NCBI RefSeq assembly: GCF_003864255.1
Contig: NZ_QWEZ01000002.1
Span: forward strand, 62,001 to 126,000
DNA length: 64,000 nt
Reading direction: 5' to 3'
Origin: Aestuariirhabdus litorea
GTDB lineage: Bacteria; Pseudomonadota; Gammaproteobacteria; Pseudomonadales; Aestuariirhabdaceae
Made by a program: the position numbers and the translations under genes. Below are positions 46,954 through 55,098 of this stretch, one piece after another (positions within the stretch are counted from its first letter, which is position 1; each line of letters starts with the position of its first letter). The notes under the pieces were generated by a model. The model was not told the origin of the DNA. It saw only the letters and a program-made list of their open reading frames with translations, and did no database searches.

Positions 46954-48576
46954 ATGAGCAGCGATCATACCACGTACAGCATGGAACATTGGCAACAGCT
47001 GCTGACCCAGAACCCCCTGCCGGTGATGGCGCGCTCACACGCCGACGTTTGCGATGCCCTAAAAAATGAGGATGTATCTCTTTACCGGCTCGCCCAACTG
47101 ATTAGACCCTGCCCGGTGATCTGCCTGCATGTGTTTGCGGCCGTGAACCGGCAACGTAAGCCGGGCGCACCCCGGGTCAACAACCTTGAACACGCGCTCT
47201 CCCTGATGGGTCTGACACCCCTCGAGCAGCTGATGGCCTCCCTCGAGCCCATTCATCCACTGCGAGACCTGGCGAGCCAGCGCTACTCCCAAGCCATAAC
47301 CGCCAGCTACCACGCCGCCCGGCAGGCGCTTTGCTGGTACGAATACCTCAACCGGGAAGCCAGTGAAGGCGTCTTCTGGTCCACCCTCTTTGCCCAAATG
47401 ATCCGCTGGCCCCTCTGGCTCTATGCTCCTGACGCCATGCAACGCCTTCAGGATCGGCAGGCACAGGGTGGAGACCCCTCCCAGAATGAGGCCGATGTGC
47501 TGGGAGGCACCATTGACGAGCTGGCACTGATGATGGACAGCCACTGGCCCCTTCCCCGTATCGATGCCCATGATCTTGAGCTAATGCAATCGGTCTCAGG
47601 CTCAACCTGGTTACAGCTCTCGAGGGTGGCCACTAAACCCAGCGCCCAGCGTTACACGCACGCCCCCCTATATGACCGCTACCTGCGCCTGCTCCACGAA
47701 GACCGCGCCATCAAGTTAATCAGGAACGGCCACTGCGGGGCGGTTATGCTTGCCAACCGCATCGCACAGGAAGCAACTCACAGCTGGTACAGCAAAGGCA
47801 TGCGCCGCCTGCTGCGCCTGCTGGCGCTGTTCACCAGCAGCGACCTGGAAAAAGCGGCCGAGCTAAGCCATCAGGCCGCGATCAATACCTCTCGGGAGCA
47901 GCGAGACTGGCTCATGCCGGCACCCGCCGCCGCCCTGTTATGGCCCACCCCCCTGCATGAACCGAAGATCAAGCCCACTGAAGCGGTGCCAGCATCCGCC
48001 CAGGACAGCATCCAGCCAGCCCCCCCCCAGCGGCCACCGGCCCGAAAAGCGAACCCGGCTCGCTTCAAGGAGATCTACCAACAGCTGACCAGCGCTCCAC
48101 AAGAGATCAAGGATCTCCCCCAACTGGTGGATCTGCTGGGCGAAGCCCTCTTCGAGGGCATGGGGTTCGACCGAGTAGTGATCGCGCTCCCCAACAAAGA
48201 GCGTTCCAGCCTGATTTCGTTTCGCCGTTATGGCGATGACAGCCTCAGGTTCGCACTGGACCTCACCCCGGCATCACTTCTGCGCAGCATGATGCAAAAG
48301 CCCGCGGCCATCTGGATCAAAGGGCCCTCACAACAAGCGATCTGGAGCCAGATACCCGCCCCCTTCAAAAAGCTGGTCAACCACGACCAGTTTTTCCTGC
48401 GCTCGCTGTTTGCAGGCTCACGCAGCGCAGCACTGCTGTTTGTGGATATGGGGGTCAGCAAGCGCCCGCTGAGCGACAAGCACTACCAGTACTTCCAGAC
48501 CCTCTGTAAAGCGGCAGGCCCCGCGCTCACACACTTAGCCCAGGGCACCAAAACCAGCCGCCAGGGCAGCGCCTGA
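46954..48576 (+). CDS. HDOD-domain protein with GAF-like C-terminal domain
   Basis: 540 residues. HDOD domain about 15-220: LPVMARSHADVCDAL, LAQLIRPCPVICLHVFAAVN and NNLEHALSLMGLTPLEQLM are its signature helices. HDOD proteins resemble HD phosphodiesterases but lack their metal-binding His-Asp and act in signalling. A Pro/Ala/Gln linker (about 340-370, DNA with nine C at 48020-48028) leads to a domain of about 170 residues that looks GAF-like (LVDLLGEALFEGMGFDRVVI, RSAALLFVDMGVSKRPL). Divergent from motAB with overlapping promoters, in the same slot as in Pseudomonas. Role unknown; a link to motility control is inference. Confidence 0.75.
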   Translation: MSSDHTTYSMEHWQQLLTQNPLPVMARSHADVCDALKNEDVSLYRLAQLIRPCPVICLHVFAAVNRQRKPGAPRVNNLEHALSLMGLTPLEQLMASLEPIHPLRDLASQRYSQAITASYHAARQALCWYEYLNREASEGVFWSTLFAQMIRWPLWLYAPDAMQRLQDRQAQGGDPSQNEADVLGGTIDELALMMDSHWPLPRIDAHDLELMQSVSGSTWLQLSRVATKPSAQRYTHAPLYDRYLRLLHEDRAIKLIRNGHCGAVMLANRIAQEATHSWYSKGMRRLLRLLALFTSSDLEKAAELSHQAAINTSREQRDWLMPAPAAALLWPTPLHEPKIKPTEAVPASAQDSIQPAPPQRPPARKANPARFKEIYQQLTSAPQEIKDLPQLVDLLGEALFEGMGFDRVVIALPNKERSSLISFRRYGDDSLRFALDLTPASLLRSMMQKPAAIWIKGPSQQAIWSQIPAPFKKLVNHDQFFLRSLFAGSRSAALLFVDMGVSKRPLSDKHYQYFQTLCKAAGPALTHLAQGTKTSRQGSA

Positions 48577-48644
48577 GCGGCTCTGGAATTATTGGCCGGT
48601 TGGGGTACAATCGGGCGTTTACTTCGCAGTAGCAGAACTTCACC

Positions 48645-49460
48645 ATGACCCAATTGCGCCACCTACCGCTGATCCTTGAGCCGGATGAGCTCCTCCCCCT
48701 GTTAGGTCACCCCGAACTCTTGATTCTGGACCTGTGCCGCGGCGATCTCTATCAGCGCACCCATATTCCCGGCGCCGTGCACGTCGAGCCCTCCTGGCTG
48801 ATGCGCCGCGAGGGTACCGCCATGGGCAAATGCCCCAGCGAGGAGCAGTTACGCGAGCTGTTCAGCGCCCTGGGTTACACCGGACGCGAGCACATCGTCG
48901 TCTACGACGACGAGGGCGGCGGCTGGGCCGGGCGCATGATCTGGACTCTTGACCTGATCCAACACCCCAGTTACTCCTACCTCAACGGCGGCATGCTGGC
49001 CTGGCTGGAGAGCGACCTGCCGACCGAACAGCAGCCCAACCTCCCTACCCCGTGCGAGGTTGAGCTGAACTTTGACTTCAGCCCCTTGATCACCCGCGAG
49101 GAGCTGCAAGCGCAGCTGGGTGCCGACGATCTGGTAATCTGGGATGCGCGCTCAGCCGAGGAGTATCGGGGCGAGCGCCTGATGGCTCAACGGGGAGGAC
49201 ACATCCCCGGCGCTATCAATTTTGAGTGGACCCGGGCGATGGATCGCAGCAAACAGCTGCGCATTCGCGAAGACCTCTTGCCCGAGCTGGAGTCCCTCGG
49301 TATCTGCCGCAATAAACGTATCGTGACCCACTGCCAGTCGCACCATCGCTCAGGCTTTACCTACCTGCTGGGAAAAGCGCTGGGCTTTGAGTCGGTGCAA
49401 GCCTATGCAGGCTCCTGGTCCGAGTGGGGCAACCTGCCCGACACCCCTATTGAAAGCTAG
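48645..49460 (+). CDS. rhdA: Thiosulfate sulfurtransferase (rhodanese) RhdA
   Basis: 271 residues, two rhodanese domains. The first (about 10-130) lacks the catalytic Cys; the second carries Cys230 in HCQSHHRSG, close to the active-site loop of RhdA from Azotobacter and Pseudomonas rather than the CRxGxR loop of mitochondrial-type enzymes. Transfers sulfur from thiosulfate or another donor to a thiophilic acceptor. It precedes psd by 21 bases, the same pairing as in Pseudomonas. Confidence 0.9.
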   Translation: MTQLRHLPLILEPDELLPLLGHPELLILDLCRGDLYQRTHIPGAVHVEPSWLMRREGTAMGKCPSEEQLRELFSALGYTGREHIVVYDDEGGGWAGRMIWTLDLIQHPSYSYLNGGMLAWLESDLPTEQQPNLPTPCEVELNFDFSPLITREELQAQLGADDLVIWDARSAEEYRGERLMAQRGGHIPGAINFEWTRAMDRSKQLRIREDLLPELESLGICRNKRIVTHCQSHHRSGFTYLLGKALGFESVQAYAGSWSEWGNLPDTPIES

Positions 49461-49481
49461 TTTGTCCAAGAGAACCCCTAC

Positions 49482-50354
49482 GTGAATCCTAAACTCTTCG
49501 CTCTACTCCAGTACCTTGTACCCCAGCATCTCCTCTCCCGCGCAGCGGGCTGGGTTGCCGAGTGCCGCTGGCCCTGGTTCAAAAACCGTTTTATCAGCCT
49601 GTTCGTCAACCACTACCAGGTCGATATGAGCCAGGCCCTGGAGGAGGACCCCAAGGCCTACGAGCACTTCAACGCCTTTTTCACCCGGGCCTTGAAGCCC
49701 GGCGCCCGCATCCTGGCTCCCGACCCCAGGCAATTGATCTGCCCCGCTGATGGCCAGATTAGCCAGATCGGCCAGATTGAGTACGGTCGTATCTTTCAGG
49801 CCAAGGGCCACGACTTCAGCCTGACCGAACTGGTGGGCGGTGATACCTCACTGGCTGACGAGTTCATGAACGGTTCCTTCGCCACCATCTACCTCTCCCC
49901 CCGCGACTACCACCGGGTCCACATGCCGGTCGAAGGCACCCTGCGCACCATGGTCCACGTGCCCGGCAAGCTGTTCTCGGTTAACCAGGCCACTGCCGAA
50001 AACATACCCGGACTCTTTGCCCGTAACGAGCGGGTGGTGGCCATTTTTGATACCGCCCAAGGCCCCATGGCGATGATCCTGGTGGGAGCGATGATCGTCG
50101 CCAGCATCGAAACCGTTTGGGCGGGCCTGGTAGCTCCCCCGCGCCGGGAGCCTAAACGCACCGACTACAACGCGGCAGCTCGCCAGCCTGTCACCCTCGG
50201 ACGAGGCGAGGAGATGGGGCGATTCAAACTGGGCTCCACTGTGATCCTGCTCTACCCGCAGCAGAGTATGCGCTGGCTTGAATCGATGCGGGCTGGCAAC
50301 AGCGTCCGCATGGGGGAGGCCCTGGGAACGATCTGCGAAAAAGCCGCTCTTTAG
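49482..50354 (+). CDS. psd: Phosphatidylserine decarboxylase proenzyme
   Basis: 290 residues from a GTG at 49482. The self-cleavage motif LGST lies at 250-253, where Ser252 becomes the pyruvoyl group; the catalytic Asp/His set is in SPRDYHRVHMPVEG and the FNAFFTRALKPGARIL region is conserved. Inner-membrane enzyme that makes phosphatidylethanolamine. Its last four bases overlap the 3' end of convergent epmA. Confidence 0.96.
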   Translation: MNPKLFALLQYLVPQHLLSRAAGWVAECRWPWFKNRFISLFVNHYQVDMSQALEEDPKAYEHFNAFFTRALKPGARILAPDPRQLICPADGQISQIGQIEYGRIFQAKGHDFSLTELVGGDTSLADEFMNGSFATIYLSPRDYHRVHMPVEGTLRTMVHVPGKLFSVNQATAENIPGLFARNERVVAIFDTAQGPMAMILVGAMIVASIETVWAGLVAPPRREPKRTDYNAAARQPVTLGRGEEMGRFKLGSTVILLYPQQSMRWLESMRAGNSVRMGEALGTICEKAAL

Positions 50355-51337
50355 GCGCGCTCGAAATCGAAGGCCAGCACATCGGCAATGCGCCGGGTGC
50401 CGGCCATCAACATCAACACCCGATCAAGACCGATCGCGACCCCGGCACAATCCGGCAGGCCAGCTTCCAGCGCCTGCAACAAACGGTGATCATGGGGAAA
50501 CTCCCGCCGCCCCAGATCCGCCCGTGCACGGTCATCCGCTTCAAAGCGCTGGCGCTGCTCCTCGGGGTCACTCAGCTCGTGGTAGCCGTTGGCCAGCTCC
50601 AGGCCATCGACAAAGAGCTCAAAACGGCGAGCCACCCAATCACCGGCCTCCTGCTCGATGCGCGCCAGCGCGGCCATGGAGGCAGGGTAGTCATACACAT
50701 AAACCCCCGCCAGCACACCCTCACCGGCCACCCCGAGCTGGGGCTCAATCCGCTGCGAAAACAGCAGGTCCAGGCACTCATTGCGTGACAGCCCCTGCAA
50801 CTGGGGATCCACTTTGTCCGCCACCAGGTGCCGCAACTGATCCTCCTCGACCCGATGGGGGTTGATCCCGAAATGATCCTCAAACAGGCGCCTGTAGCTC
50901 ACCCGCCGCAACTCCCGAAAGCCGGCGGCGGTGGCCAGCATACCGGTCATATCGGTCATCAACTGCTGCTGGTCCATCCCCAGCCGGTACCACTCCAGCA
51001 GGGTGAACTCCGGATTATGGCGCCCGCCTACCTCACCGTTACGAAACACCCGGCAGATCTGGTAGATATCACCACTGCCCGCTGCCAGCAGGCGTTTCAT
51101 GGGAAACTCCGGCGAAGTATGCAGGTACCGTGTCAGGTTGCGCCCGCCGCCCGAGGGCAGGAAGCGGGTACCAAAACTGTCGATATTGAGGTCGGTCACC
51201 GCGGCGCAGGAGAGCATGGGGGTTTCCACCTCCAGCACCTGCTGCTGCTCGAAATAGTGACGAATCTGGCTGAGCAGCTGCGCACGGCGCTTGAGCTCGG
51301 GGAGGGCGGCACTGGGTCGCCAGCTGGCATCGGTCAT
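50351..51337 (-). CDS. epmA: Elongation factor P-(R)-beta-lysine ligase EpmA
   Basis: 328 residues from MTDASWRPSAALPE; GGAG precedes this ATG. Class II lysyl-tRNA-synthetase-like catalytic core without the anticodon domain: VLEVETPMLS (motif 1 area), CRVFRNGEVGGRHNPEFTLLEWYR split around motif 2, and GVAIGLDRVLML (motif 3). It attaches (R)-beta-lysine to Lys34 of EF-P. Downstream of efp, beyond the efp terminator. Confidence 0.95.
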   Translation of the reverse strand: MTDASWRPSAALPELKRRAQLLSQIRHYFEQQQVLEVETPMLSCAAVTDLNIDSFGTRFLPSGGGRNLTRYLHTSPEFPMKRLLAAGSGDIYQICRVFRNGEVGGRHNPEFTLLEWYRLGMDQQQLMTDMTGMLATAAGFRELRRVSYRRLFEDHFGINPHRVEEDQLRHLVADKVDPQLQGLSRNECLDLLFSQRIEPQLGVAGEGVLAGVYVYDYPASMAALARIEQEAGDWVARRFELFVDGLELANGYHELSDPEEQRQRFEADDRARADLGRREFPHDHRLLQALEAGLPDCAGVAIGLDRVLMLMAGTRRIADVLAFDFERA

Positions 51338-51365
51338 AAGGGCTCCGCAAAACAACCGTTGACGC

Positions 51366-51388
51366 AAAAAGGGCACCGGATGGTGCCC
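51366..51388 (-). terminator. Intrinsic terminator after efp
   Basis: Minus strand GGGCACC-ATCC-GGTGCCC followed by five T, 9 bases past the efp stop and 29 before the epmA ATG. Confidence 0.85.
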
Positions 51389-51396
51389 CCTGGAAA

Positions 51397-51969
51397 CTAG
51401 CTCTTGGCGCGACTCATGTATTCGCCCGTACGGGTATCAATTCTGAGCACTTCACCAATGTTAATAAACAGTGGCACTTTAACCACCGCGCCGGTGGTCA
51501 GGGTGGCTGGCTTGGAACCGCCCTGGGCCGTGTCACCCTTAAGCCCGGGGTCGGTTTCCACCACTTCAAGGTCGACGAAGTTGGGGGCCGTCACACTCAG
51601 GGGAGCACCGTTGTAGAGAGTCACTTCGTACTTCTCCTGCTCCTTGAGCCAATTGACGGTATCGCCAACCGCCTTGGCATCGGCGGCGTATTGCTCGAAG
51701 GTGCCGTCCGTCAGCATGAAGTGCCAGAACTCACCGTCGGTATAAAGGTATTCCATCTCCAGGTCCATCACATCGGCCCCTTCGAGGGATTCACCGGACT
51801 TGAAGGTGCGCTCCCACACGCGGCCGGTCTTCAGGTTACGGAACTTGACCCGATTAAACGCCTGACCCTTTCCCGGCTTAACGAATTCGTTCTCCAGAAT
51901 AGAACAGGGGTCTCCGTCCACCATCAATTTAAGACCCGACTTGAATTCGTTGGTAGAATAGTTAGCCAT
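51397..51969 (-). CDS. efp: Elongation factor P
   Basis: 190 residues, three beta-barrel domains. Lys34 in the loop KPGKGQAF is the site beta-lysylated by EpmA; the Pseudomonas EF-P has Arg at this place and is rhamnosylated instead. C-terminal domain has [19 protein letters not shown]. Relieves ribosome stalling at polyproline stretches. The start codon stands 29 bases from that of divergent epmB and has no clear Shine-Dalgarno site. Confidence 0.97.
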   Translation of the reverse strand: MANYSTNEFKSGLKLMVDGDPCSILENEFVKPGKGQAFNRVKFRNLKTGRVWERTFKSGESLEGADVMDLEMEYLYTDGEFWHFMLTDGTFEQYAADAKAVGDTVNWLKEQEKYEVTLYNGAPLSVTAPNFVDLEVVETDPGLKGDTAQGGSKPATLTTGAVVKVPLFINIGEVLRIDTRTGEYMSRAKS

Positions 51970-51998
51970 TTTATTTACACCATTCGATTAAAACGTCC

Positions 51999-53006
51999 AT
52001 GATAGCGCGAACCACCCCTTCTGTGCAGACCGAGAGTTGGCAACAGCTGCTCCGCAACGCAATTCGTGACCCCAAAGAGCTTTTCAGGGCGTTGGACCTC
52101 CCCTGGCAGACCGATTTGAGCCCTGCCCTGGCCCACCAGCAGTTTCCCGTCGTGGTCCCGACGCCCTACCTCTCACGCATCCGCAAAGGGGATCCCAACG
52201 ACCCGCTCCTGCTTCAGGTGCTGCCCAGCGCTCCCGAACTGCTCACGGTCGAAGGCTTCACCCAGGACCCTTTGGAGGAGGCCGCCTCCAACCCCCTGCC
52301 GGGATTGATTCATAAATATGGCAACCGTGTACTGCTCACGGTCGCGGGGCACTGCGCCATTAACTGTCGATACTGTTTCCGACGCCACTTCCCCTATGAC
52401 AGCAACACACCGGGACGCGAGCACTGGCAAAAGGTGCTGGACTACATCGCCCTGCGTCCGGAGATCGAAGAGGTGATCTACAGTGGCGGAGAACCCCTTG
52501 CCGTCAACGACCAACGCCTGGGCTGGCTCAGCGCGGAGCTGGAGCAGATCTCCCACCTTAAACGCCTGCGCATCCATACCCGAATGCCGGTAGCGATTCC
52601 GCAACGGGTCGACGACGGCCTGCTCTCCTGGTTAGGGCGGGGGCGCCTCAAAAGCGTATTGGTGATCCATTGCAACCACCCGCGGGAGATCGACCTCGAA
52701 GTGCGAAACGCCTTGCAACTCCTGCACGCAAACGGAGTCTTATTACTCAACCAGTCCGTTCTTCTGCGAGGGGTCAACGATTGCGTCGACACGCTGGAGA
52801 GACTTAGCCAGGCGCTTATTGATGCGTCCGTGCAGCCTTATTACCTGCATCTGCTCGACCGTGTAGCGGGTGCTGCCCACTTTGAAGTGGCTGAAGAGCG
52901 GGCACTGGAGCTGATGCGCCTTTTGCGAGAGCGGTGCAGTGGCTACATGGTTCCCTCCCTGGTTCGGGAATGCGCCGGCGCCCGCTCCAAAACGATCATT
53001 GGATAG
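51999..53006 (+). CDS. epmB: EF-P beta-lysylation protein EpmB (lysine 2,3-aminomutase family)
   Basis: 335 residues. Radical-SAM motif CAINCRYCFRRHFPY (CxxxCxxC) near residue 119, GGEPL (SGGEPLAVND), and the PLP-binding C-terminal part (PYYLHLLDRVAGAAHFEV). It turns L-lysine into (R)-beta-lysine, the substrate EpmA uses on EF-P. Divergent from efp. No epmC hydroxylase gene is in the window. Confidence 0.95.
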   Translation: MIARTTPSVQTESWQQLLRNAIRDPKELFRALDLPWQTDLSPALAHQQFPVVVPTPYLSRIRKGDPNDPLLLQVLPSAPELLTVEGFTQDPLEEAASNPLPGLIHKYGNRVLLTVAGHCAINCRYCFRRHFPYDSNTPGREHWQKVLDYIALRPEIEEVIYSGGEPLAVNDQRLGWLSAELEQISHLKRLRIHTRMPVAIPQRVDDGLLSWLGRGRLKSVLVIHCNHPREIDLEVRNALQLLHANGVLLLNQSVLLRGVNDCVDTLERLSQALIDASVQPYYLHLLDRVAGAAHFEVAEERALELMRLLRERCSGYMVPSLVRECAGARSKTIIG

Positions 53007-53166
53007 GTTTTACCCGTTTCGAGGAAACCGCACTTTATTATTAATATTTAAAGGTTTTATTGACTAAGCTATAGTGCAAAAGAGCATACTTGTATCATTG
53101 GATATATTTACTTTCGGAGAGTATCGAGCCGGAACCGCATAATAAGGGTGGAGCAACACCAGGTAA

Positions 53167-54939
53167 ATGGATAACGATATTTCACATCTTCAGCTGAGGG
53201 TGCCCCAGCGGACGCAGAGCGAGCTCAGTTTCTGCCTGCCTACCCCCTCAGCCCTGGAAAGCTGGCTGAGCGGCCTGCCAAAGGCCAATCTTGGCGAAAT
53301 TTCACGCCTGCTTTACAGCGCCCTGGTCGAGTTGAACAAGCTCAACACCAAGCCCCAGCTTCGCTTTCAGTTACTTGAACTGCTCCGCCCCACCATCTAT
53401 TACACCCTGAGCGCCCTGAGCAAACACTATCTGGGGCAAAGCGTCATTCTCAACGAGCAGCAGAAAAAAGTGGCCAACCTGGCCCAGGCGCTGCAGACCA
53501 ACCTCGCGACAGGCTACAAGCACATCATTCTCGACTGCCACGCCCTGGAGGATGAGCGCCAGCTGTGTTGCAATGCGATTCACCGCGCCATCACGGAGCT
53601 GTCACGAGCCCAGCTTCGTGCTTACCAACTCTATTGCCCGCCACCCCGTTATCTGTGGCTTGAGCTCGGCCAGCTCTTCCAGGCTGCGGAGCATCTTCAC
53701 CTTCTGGACCAGGAGGTTGCTGACACGCAGAACGCCTTTATCACGGCCAGCTCCGCCCGCACCCTGTTCACCCGTATCCTGCTACTGAGCTGCAGCCGCC
53801 CTAACCAGCTACGCCAGGCTGACCTCAGCCAGGTGTTCGATGTGCTGGAGCTTTGGGCACCCAGGGCATCGGTGCAGGTGATTGGGCGTCATGATCCTAC
53901 CTTTATCATCAACCTCGAGGCGGACCATCCCCCCAGCTATTTTGCCCTGACCCGGGAGCCGGTCACCATCGCGTCCCGGGGACTGGACAGCGTACCCCTG
54001 ATGCAAGCGCTTATGGTGGCGCAGAAGCGTCCCGCGCTGTCGACAGACCAGCAGCCGATCACCATCCCCAAGTCAATGTCGCCCGAACTGATCAAGCACC
54101 TGATCCAGGCCTGGGGTCCCCTGAAAGAGCGCGCATTCAAACGCATCAACGCCAACGGTGCACTGCAGATCACCGTTGGCCTCTCCGCTACCCACTACTT
54201 CCTCAGCGGTGAAAAGGATTTCAATGAGCAGCTTATCGCCTACAGCGCGGCCTCCCGCAAGGCGCGCTTTATGGCTGGCGGCTTGGGATCCGACGCCTGG
54301 TCCAACGCCTTCGATGCCGATACCTCTGACCTGAAGCTACACTCCCCGTTACGGGATGGCGAGGAGATCGCTTTCAAGCACAGCAGCGACAAGACGGTTA
54401 CCCACTACCAGATCCATGAGACCCATCTGCTCGATACCAGCCCGGGTGGCTACTGTGTTGTCTGGCCGGGCAACCTGCCCCCCCAGACCCAGTCGGGAGA
54501 GCTGATCGGCGTACGTGAGAGTGAAACCGACCAATGGTGCCTGGCTGTCATTCGCTGGATCAAGGTGGAGTCCCCGGAGCGCGCCCTGATGGGTATTGAA
54601 CTGTTGACTCCCAACGCCCAGCCCTGCGCGCTTTCGCTGCTGCGCAAATCCAGCGACGCCAGCCTGGCAATGCGAGCCTTCCTGCTGCCGGAGATCATGG
54701 CGATCGCACAGCCAGCTACCCTGATCACCCCCCTGCGCCCCTTCGAGGAGGGCAGCAAGGTTCTACTCAACCAGAGGGGCAAGGAGAGCAAGGGGCAGTT
54801 GACCCATAAACTGATGGGCACCCGCAGCTTTTCCCAGTTTGAGTTCAAGTTTCTCCAACAGCTTCTCGGCACAGAGTCGGATCAGGGCGGTGGGGCCGAT
54901 GACGAGGAAGACTTCACCTCGGTCTGGAAACTGCTTTGA
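53167..54939 (+). CDS. Uncharacterised protein with PilZ-like C-terminal region, upstream of fimX
   Basis: 590 residues, soluble, mostly helical up to about 400. I do not recognise the N-terminal two thirds. Residues about 405-490 look PilZ-like: DTSPGG at 423-428 matches the [DN]xSxxG motif, followed by a beta-rich run (LIGVRESETDQWCLAVIRWI, ERALMGIELL). The RxxxR pair that normally holds c-di-GMP is not visible ahead of it, so binding is doubtful. The C-terminus has an acidic patch (GGGADDEEDFTS). A gene of this kind precedes fimX in Pseudomonas too (PA4958 slot), which suggests a FimX-related role; that is inference. The ATG at 53167 is preceded by GGTGGAG. Confidence 0.65.
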   Translation: MDNDISHLQLRVPQRTQSELSFCLPTPSALESWLSGLPKANLGEISRLLYSALVELNKLNTKPQLRFQLLELLRPTIYYTLSALSKHYLGQSVILNEQQKKVANLAQALQTNLATGYKHIILDCHALEDERQLCCNAIHRAITELSRAQLRAYQLYCPPPRYLWLELGQLFQAAEHLHLLDQEVADTQNAFITASSARTLFTRILLLSCSRPNQLRQADLSQVFDVLELWAPRASVQVIGRHDPTFIINLEADHPPSYFALTREPVTIASRGLDSVPLMQALMVAQKRPALSTDQQPITIPKSMSPELIKHLIQAWGPLKERAFKRINANGALQITVGLSATHYFLSGEKDFNEQLIAYSAASRKARFMAGGLGSDAWSNAFDADTSDLKLHSPLRDGEEIAFKHSSDKTVTHYQIHETHLLDTSPGGYCVVWPGNLPPQTQSGELIGVRESETDQWCLAVIRWIKVESPERALMGIELLTPNAQPCALSLLRKSSDASLAMRAFLLPEIMAIAQPATLITPLRPFEEGSKVLLNQRGKESKGQLTHKLMGTRSFSQFEFKFLQQLLGTESDQGGGADDEEDFTSVWKLL

Positions 54940-55098
54940 ACCATTCGGCAGATTTCGTCACCTCTACGACCTGTCCACACTTTTCAATCGTGCCCTGATT
55001 GAACTGTGGTACGATATCGGCACACAGGGCTCCACGCCCACCCTTGCTCAGATAAGAGCCAACCCACCGGTAATTGAAGATCAACGATTCGTCGCACT

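Noticed and set aside
53060-53100. TTGACT followed by TATAGT as promoter of the PilZ-like gene
   Set aside because: The two hexamers are only four bases apart; CATACT at 19 bases is possible but too weak to report as a feature.
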